DNA of 16,243 nucleotides from QHWK01 sp035315685. GTDB lineage: Bacteria > Acidobacteriota > Vicinamibacteria > Vicinamibacterales > CAVVIG01. The notes below the pieces were generated by a model, which worked only from the letters and a program-made list of their open reading frames with translations, had not been told where the DNA came from and ran no database searches. Shown piece by piece: positions 13,894-16,243 of this stretch; the first letter of the stretch is position 1, and each line of letters begins with the position of its first letter. Both the position numbers and the translations under genes were made by a program. The stretch covers positions 1 to 16,243 of the forward strand of contig DATFXR010000212.1 in the NCBI GenBank assembly GCA_035315685.1, in the 5' to 3' direction.

Positions 13894-15357
13894 CTACTGC
13901 GTCGTCGCGCGAAAAGTTTCGGCCGATCCACGTGCGCTGAAATTGATCTCTCGTCCGGCCACACGGCCAGTCACTCGATAGACGCCGCCCAACTGCAGGA
14001 ACGTCATCGTCGACCCAGCGGCGTCGCGAGTGAGCGCCATCGCGGTCTGCACGGTCTCCGAGACCTCGAGCCGCAGCGTCATGTCCAGCCGCCGATCGCG
14101 CGATTCGATCGTGAGCGTCCGCGGCCGGCCGTTGTCGTCGTCTTCGCGGATCGCGACGTCGGTCGAGAACCCGATCGGCCCGTCGGCGCCGATCACGCCG
14201 AGCACGCCGGGGACGCGCGCCGGGTCGGCGACATCGGCCGGCGGGAACACCCGGCCGTAGATGATTGACGTCGTCCCATCGGTGACCTGGCCCCACTGCC
14301 AGCGCACGCCTTCCCAGTAGCCCCAGTTGTGATCGTGATAGCCGGCCATGCCGCTCGCGTCGATCGCCTCGGTGCCTGCGTGAAGCGTACCGGTGAATGC
14401 GCCGGAGAGCACCGGCACGACATACCCCGACAGCCAGCCACGCGCGCCGCGGATCGTCGCCGGCGGAATCGATCGGCCCGCTGCCGGCGTCAGGACGAGC
14501 TCGCCCGACAGCCCCGACGAAGGATTCGGATTGCCCGTGTCGGTGTCGAGCGCGAGCGTGATCCGGTAGCGGCCGTCCGGCTCCACTCGGACGCGGTTCC
14601 CCGCGATGTCGACATCCGGCGCGCGATCGAGCAGTTCGCGATCGCCGACGAATCCTCGCGCCGAGAAGTTTCGTGTCGTGCCGCCCTGATTCAGCTGCAG
14701 GCGCACGTACGCCGGACGCATGCCTGACGCGGCGGGAGGACCGGTGATGAACGTGAGGTAGAAACGGCGCAGGCCGTCCGTGGAGCGCGCGTTGAAATAC
14801 AGCCACTCGGCCCATGACGAGCGGGCGACGCCGCCGGCTTCGCTACCCGGACCGTCGGTCGACGCGATCTGCGGGCTGTCGGGCGTCGGATGGAAGCGAT
14901 CCATCGCGCGCAGGAGATCGCCTGGCGCCGCATCGATCCAGAGCGCGTCGGCCGGTTCGTCAGCCCAGGCTGGCACACCTGCCGTCTCCGGATCGCCAAC
15001 CGCGCGCTCGCGGCTGGGAATGCCGCCGCGCACCGCGATCGGGCCGCCCGCGTTGCCCGACAGCAGATACACGGTGCCGCGCCGCGTCGGCGAGGCGGCA
15101 GCCACGCGCGGCGCCAGCGCCGGCGACGCCAGCACGCTCGTCAGCACGAAGCGTGCACTGTCGATCGGGCCGATGGTGCCGGTCAGGACGATGTCGCCGC
15201 CTCCCGAAAGTGCCGGTGAGTGCGCCTGCTCCAGGATCACCTCGCCGACGCCGAGCAGTTCAGCCATCACTGCAATCGACAGACCGAACCCGATCGACAG
15301 GACGGCGCTCCGCAGCGGCCGCGTCACGAGCGAGCGGACGGCAAGACGGACGATCAC
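13894..15357 (-). CDS. ABC permease N-terminal helix fused to a CrtC/AttH-like lipocalin domain
   Basis: This 487-residue protein begins MIVRLAVRSLVTRPLRSAVL and has one clear membrane helix at about 15-36, as at the start of FtsX/MacB permeases. Extracytoplasmic sequence follows (GGGDIVLTGTIGPIDSARFV). None of the later permease helices is present. From about residue 180 it has the features of hydroxyneurosporene synthase/AttH-like lipocalins: EWLYFN at 184-189 and GYHDHNWGYWEGVRWQWGQ at 339-357. Such domains accompany AttEFGH-type ABC exporters, but usually as a separate protein. Its ATG overlaps the end of the ATPase gene by 4 bp (ATGA), so the two are co-translated. Probably the protein is anchored to the membrane and its domain handles a lipid or hydrophobic substrate of the exporter; carotenoid hydratase activity is not implied. 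Domain assignment is fairly strong, role inferred. Confidence 0.82.
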   Translation of the reverse strand: MIVRLAVRSLVTRPLRSAVLSIGFGLSIAVMAELLGVGEVILEQAHSPALSGGGDIVLTGTIGPIDSARFVLTSVLASPALAPRVAAASPTRRGTVYLLSGNAGGPIAVRGGIPSRERAVGDPETAGVPAWADEPADALWIDAAPGDLLRAMDRFHPTPDSPQIASTDGPGSEAGGVARSSWAEWLYFNARSTDGLRRFYLTFITGPPAASGMRPAYVRLQLNQGGTTRNFSARGFVGDRELLDRAPDVDIAGNRVRVEPDGRYRITLALDTDTGNPNPSSGLSGELVLTPAAGRSIPPATIRGARGWLSGYVVPVLSGAFTGTLHAGTEAIDASGMAGYHDHNWGYWEGVRWQWGQVTDGTTSIIYGRVFPPADVADPARVPGVLGVIGADGPIGFSTDVAIREDDDNGRPRTLTIESRDRRLDMTLRLEVSETVQTAMALTRDAAGSTMTFLQLGGVYRVTGRVAGREINFSARGSAETFRATTQ

Positions 15358-16022
15358 GTGACGATCCGTCCGCTGCTCATCGCCAGGCGGCGTGCCGCGC
15401 GGGACGCCAGCGCCGGATTGTGCGTCACCACGAGGAGCGCCGTTCCGTCGGCGTTCACGCGCTCGAAGAGGTCGGCGATGTGATCGCTCGTTGCTTCGTC
15501 CAGCTCGCCGGTAGGCTCGTCGGCGAGCAGCAGCGCCGGCCGGTTCGCGAGCGCGCGGGCGATCGCCGCGCGCTGCATCTCTCCGCCCGAAAGCTGCGAC
15601 GGCAGATGATCTGCGCGGTCGGCCAGCCCGACGTAATCGAGCAGCTCGCGCGTCCGGTCACGGCGCACCGCCGCCGCTGCACCGGCTTCCGCCTGCGGCA
15701 ACTCGACGTTCTCCGCTGCGGTCAGCATCGGCAGCAGGAAGAACCGCTGGAAGACGAACCCGATCCGGGTGAGCCGCAATCGCCCGCGCTCTGCCTCGGA
15801 CATCGCCGCGAGGTTCCGGCCTTCGAACGCCACCGCTCCCGAGGTCGGGGTGTCGACGGCGCCGAGCAGGTGCAGCAGCGTCGACTTGCCGCACCCGGAT
15901 GGGCCGCTGATCGCGACGTATTCACCGGCCGCGATCGTGAGCGAGACGTTCTTCAACGCCGCGACCGGGCCCGCCGTCATCGGGAACACCCGGCTCACGT
16001 CGTGCGCGCGCACGATCTCCAT
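15354..16022 (-). CDS. ABC transporter ATPase, LolD/MacB type
   Basis: This 222-residue ATPase has Walker A SGPSGCGKST near residues 39-48 and the Q-loop FVFQRFFLLP. The signature is LSGGEMQRAAIARAL, Walker B is ALLLADEPTGELDE, and the H-loop is VVTHNP. The DEPTGELD form and the short length are typical of the LolD/MacB/FtsE group that works with FtsX-like permeases. I start it at the ATG at 16022, because that codon shares its first base with the stop codon of the upstream permease gene. An open stretch to 16079 would overlap that gene. The end overlaps the lipocalin fusion gene by 4 bp, so all three genes form one operon. Confidence 0.95.
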   Translation of the reverse strand: MEIVRAHDVSRVFPMTAGPVAALKNVSLTIAAGEYVAISGPSGCGKSTLLHLLGAVDTPTSGAVAFEGRNLAAMSEAERGRLRLTRIGFVFQRFFLLPMLTAAENVELPQAEAGAAAAVRRDRTRELLDYVGLADRADHLPSQLSGGEMQRAAIARALANRPALLLADEPTGELDEATSDHIADLFERVNADGTALLVVTHNPALASRAARRLAMSSGRIVT

Positions 16023-16243
16023 CAGTCGACGACCTCGCGGCGCAGGGTCGCCGCAATCGGCATCCTGGCGGTGAGCCACATCGGATATGCGGCGGCGGCG
16101 ACCGCGGTGGCGACGAGCAGGCCGAGGTGCACGTACAGGGCGCGCCGCTCGAAGACGAAGAAGTGAAGCTGCTCGGGAAGGCCGGGCATCTGACGCAGGA
16201 TGTGGTCGAGTCCGACGGCGAGCGCTTCGCCAAGTGGAATCGC
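16022..16243 (-). CDS. FtsX-like ABC transporter permease, C-terminal end only (continues past window)
   Basis: The minus strand is open from the window edge to a TGA at 16022-16024, coding for 73 residues. They end in a membrane helix (LYVHLGLLVATAVAAAAYP) followed by MWLTARMPIAATLRREVVD. That is the usual last helix and short basic cytoplasmic tail of FtsX/MacB permeases, where the tail normally reads A-R-M-P-xx-xLRxE. The stop codon overlaps the ATPase start in TGATG. The rest of the gene lies outside the window. Confidence 0.82.
   Translation of the reverse strand, partial: AIPLGEALAVGLDHILRQMPGLPEQLHFFVFERRALYVHLGLLVATAVAAAAYPMWLTARMPIAATLRREVVD

Overview
The window is a GC-rich bacterial chromosome segment. 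It most likely comes from an Acidobacteriota genome, probably of the Vicinamibacteria type. That placement is an inference from three things: an 800-residue orphan MacB/FtsX permease of the ADOP type (acidobacterial duplicated orphan permease), a TonB-dependent receptor of the kind abundant in that phylum, and intergenic spaces filled with short-period palindromic repeats. There are no rRNA or tRNA genes, no CRISPR array, no transposase and no phage gene.

Left part (1-5.3 kb). The 3' part of a TonB-dependent outer-membrane receptor runs rightward into the window. Convergent to it, on the minus strand and in transcription order, are the orphan ADOP permease, a papain-like (C1A) cysteine protease with an intact Cys-His-Asn triad, and, 22 bp further on, a chagasin-type (I42) inhibitor of exactly that protease class. 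The protease and inhibitor look like a co-transcribed enzyme/antidote pair.

Middle (5.4-9.2 kb). The minus strand carries an APH(6)-like kinase, a small SdpI-like membrane protein and a short-chain dehydrogenase. Divergent from the kinase is an M50B-type membrane metalloprotease, followed by a cyclase-family (kynurenine formamidase-like) metal hydrolase.

Repeat-rich stretch (9.2-13.9 kb). An FmdB-type zinc-ribbon protein, a decayed 5' fragment of an MFS transporter, a TPR lipoprotein candidate and the translational GTPase TypA are separated by at least four families of 7- or 9-bp-period arrays. Most are arranged as inverted pairs with internal hairpins. Array ends supply the fmdB stop codon and the likely lipoprotein start codon, and one array begins on the last base of the typA stop. 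The 9-bp family borders the point where the MFS gene is cut off.

Right end (13.9-16.2 kb). A minus-strand operon with overlapping start and stop codons encodes the C-terminus of an FtsX permease, a LolD/MacB-like ATPase, and an unusual protein. In that protein the N-terminal membrane helix of an ABC permease is joined to a CrtC/AttH-like lipocalin domain, so the permease core seems to have been replaced by an accessory domain. The layout recalls AttEFGH-like exporters. Several genes (typA, the fmdB-like gene, the SdpI-like gene) have a TANNNT box 5-6 nt before the ATG and no Shine-Dalgarno at normal spacing, which hints at leaderless transcription. The protease gene instead has a strong Shine-Dalgarno.
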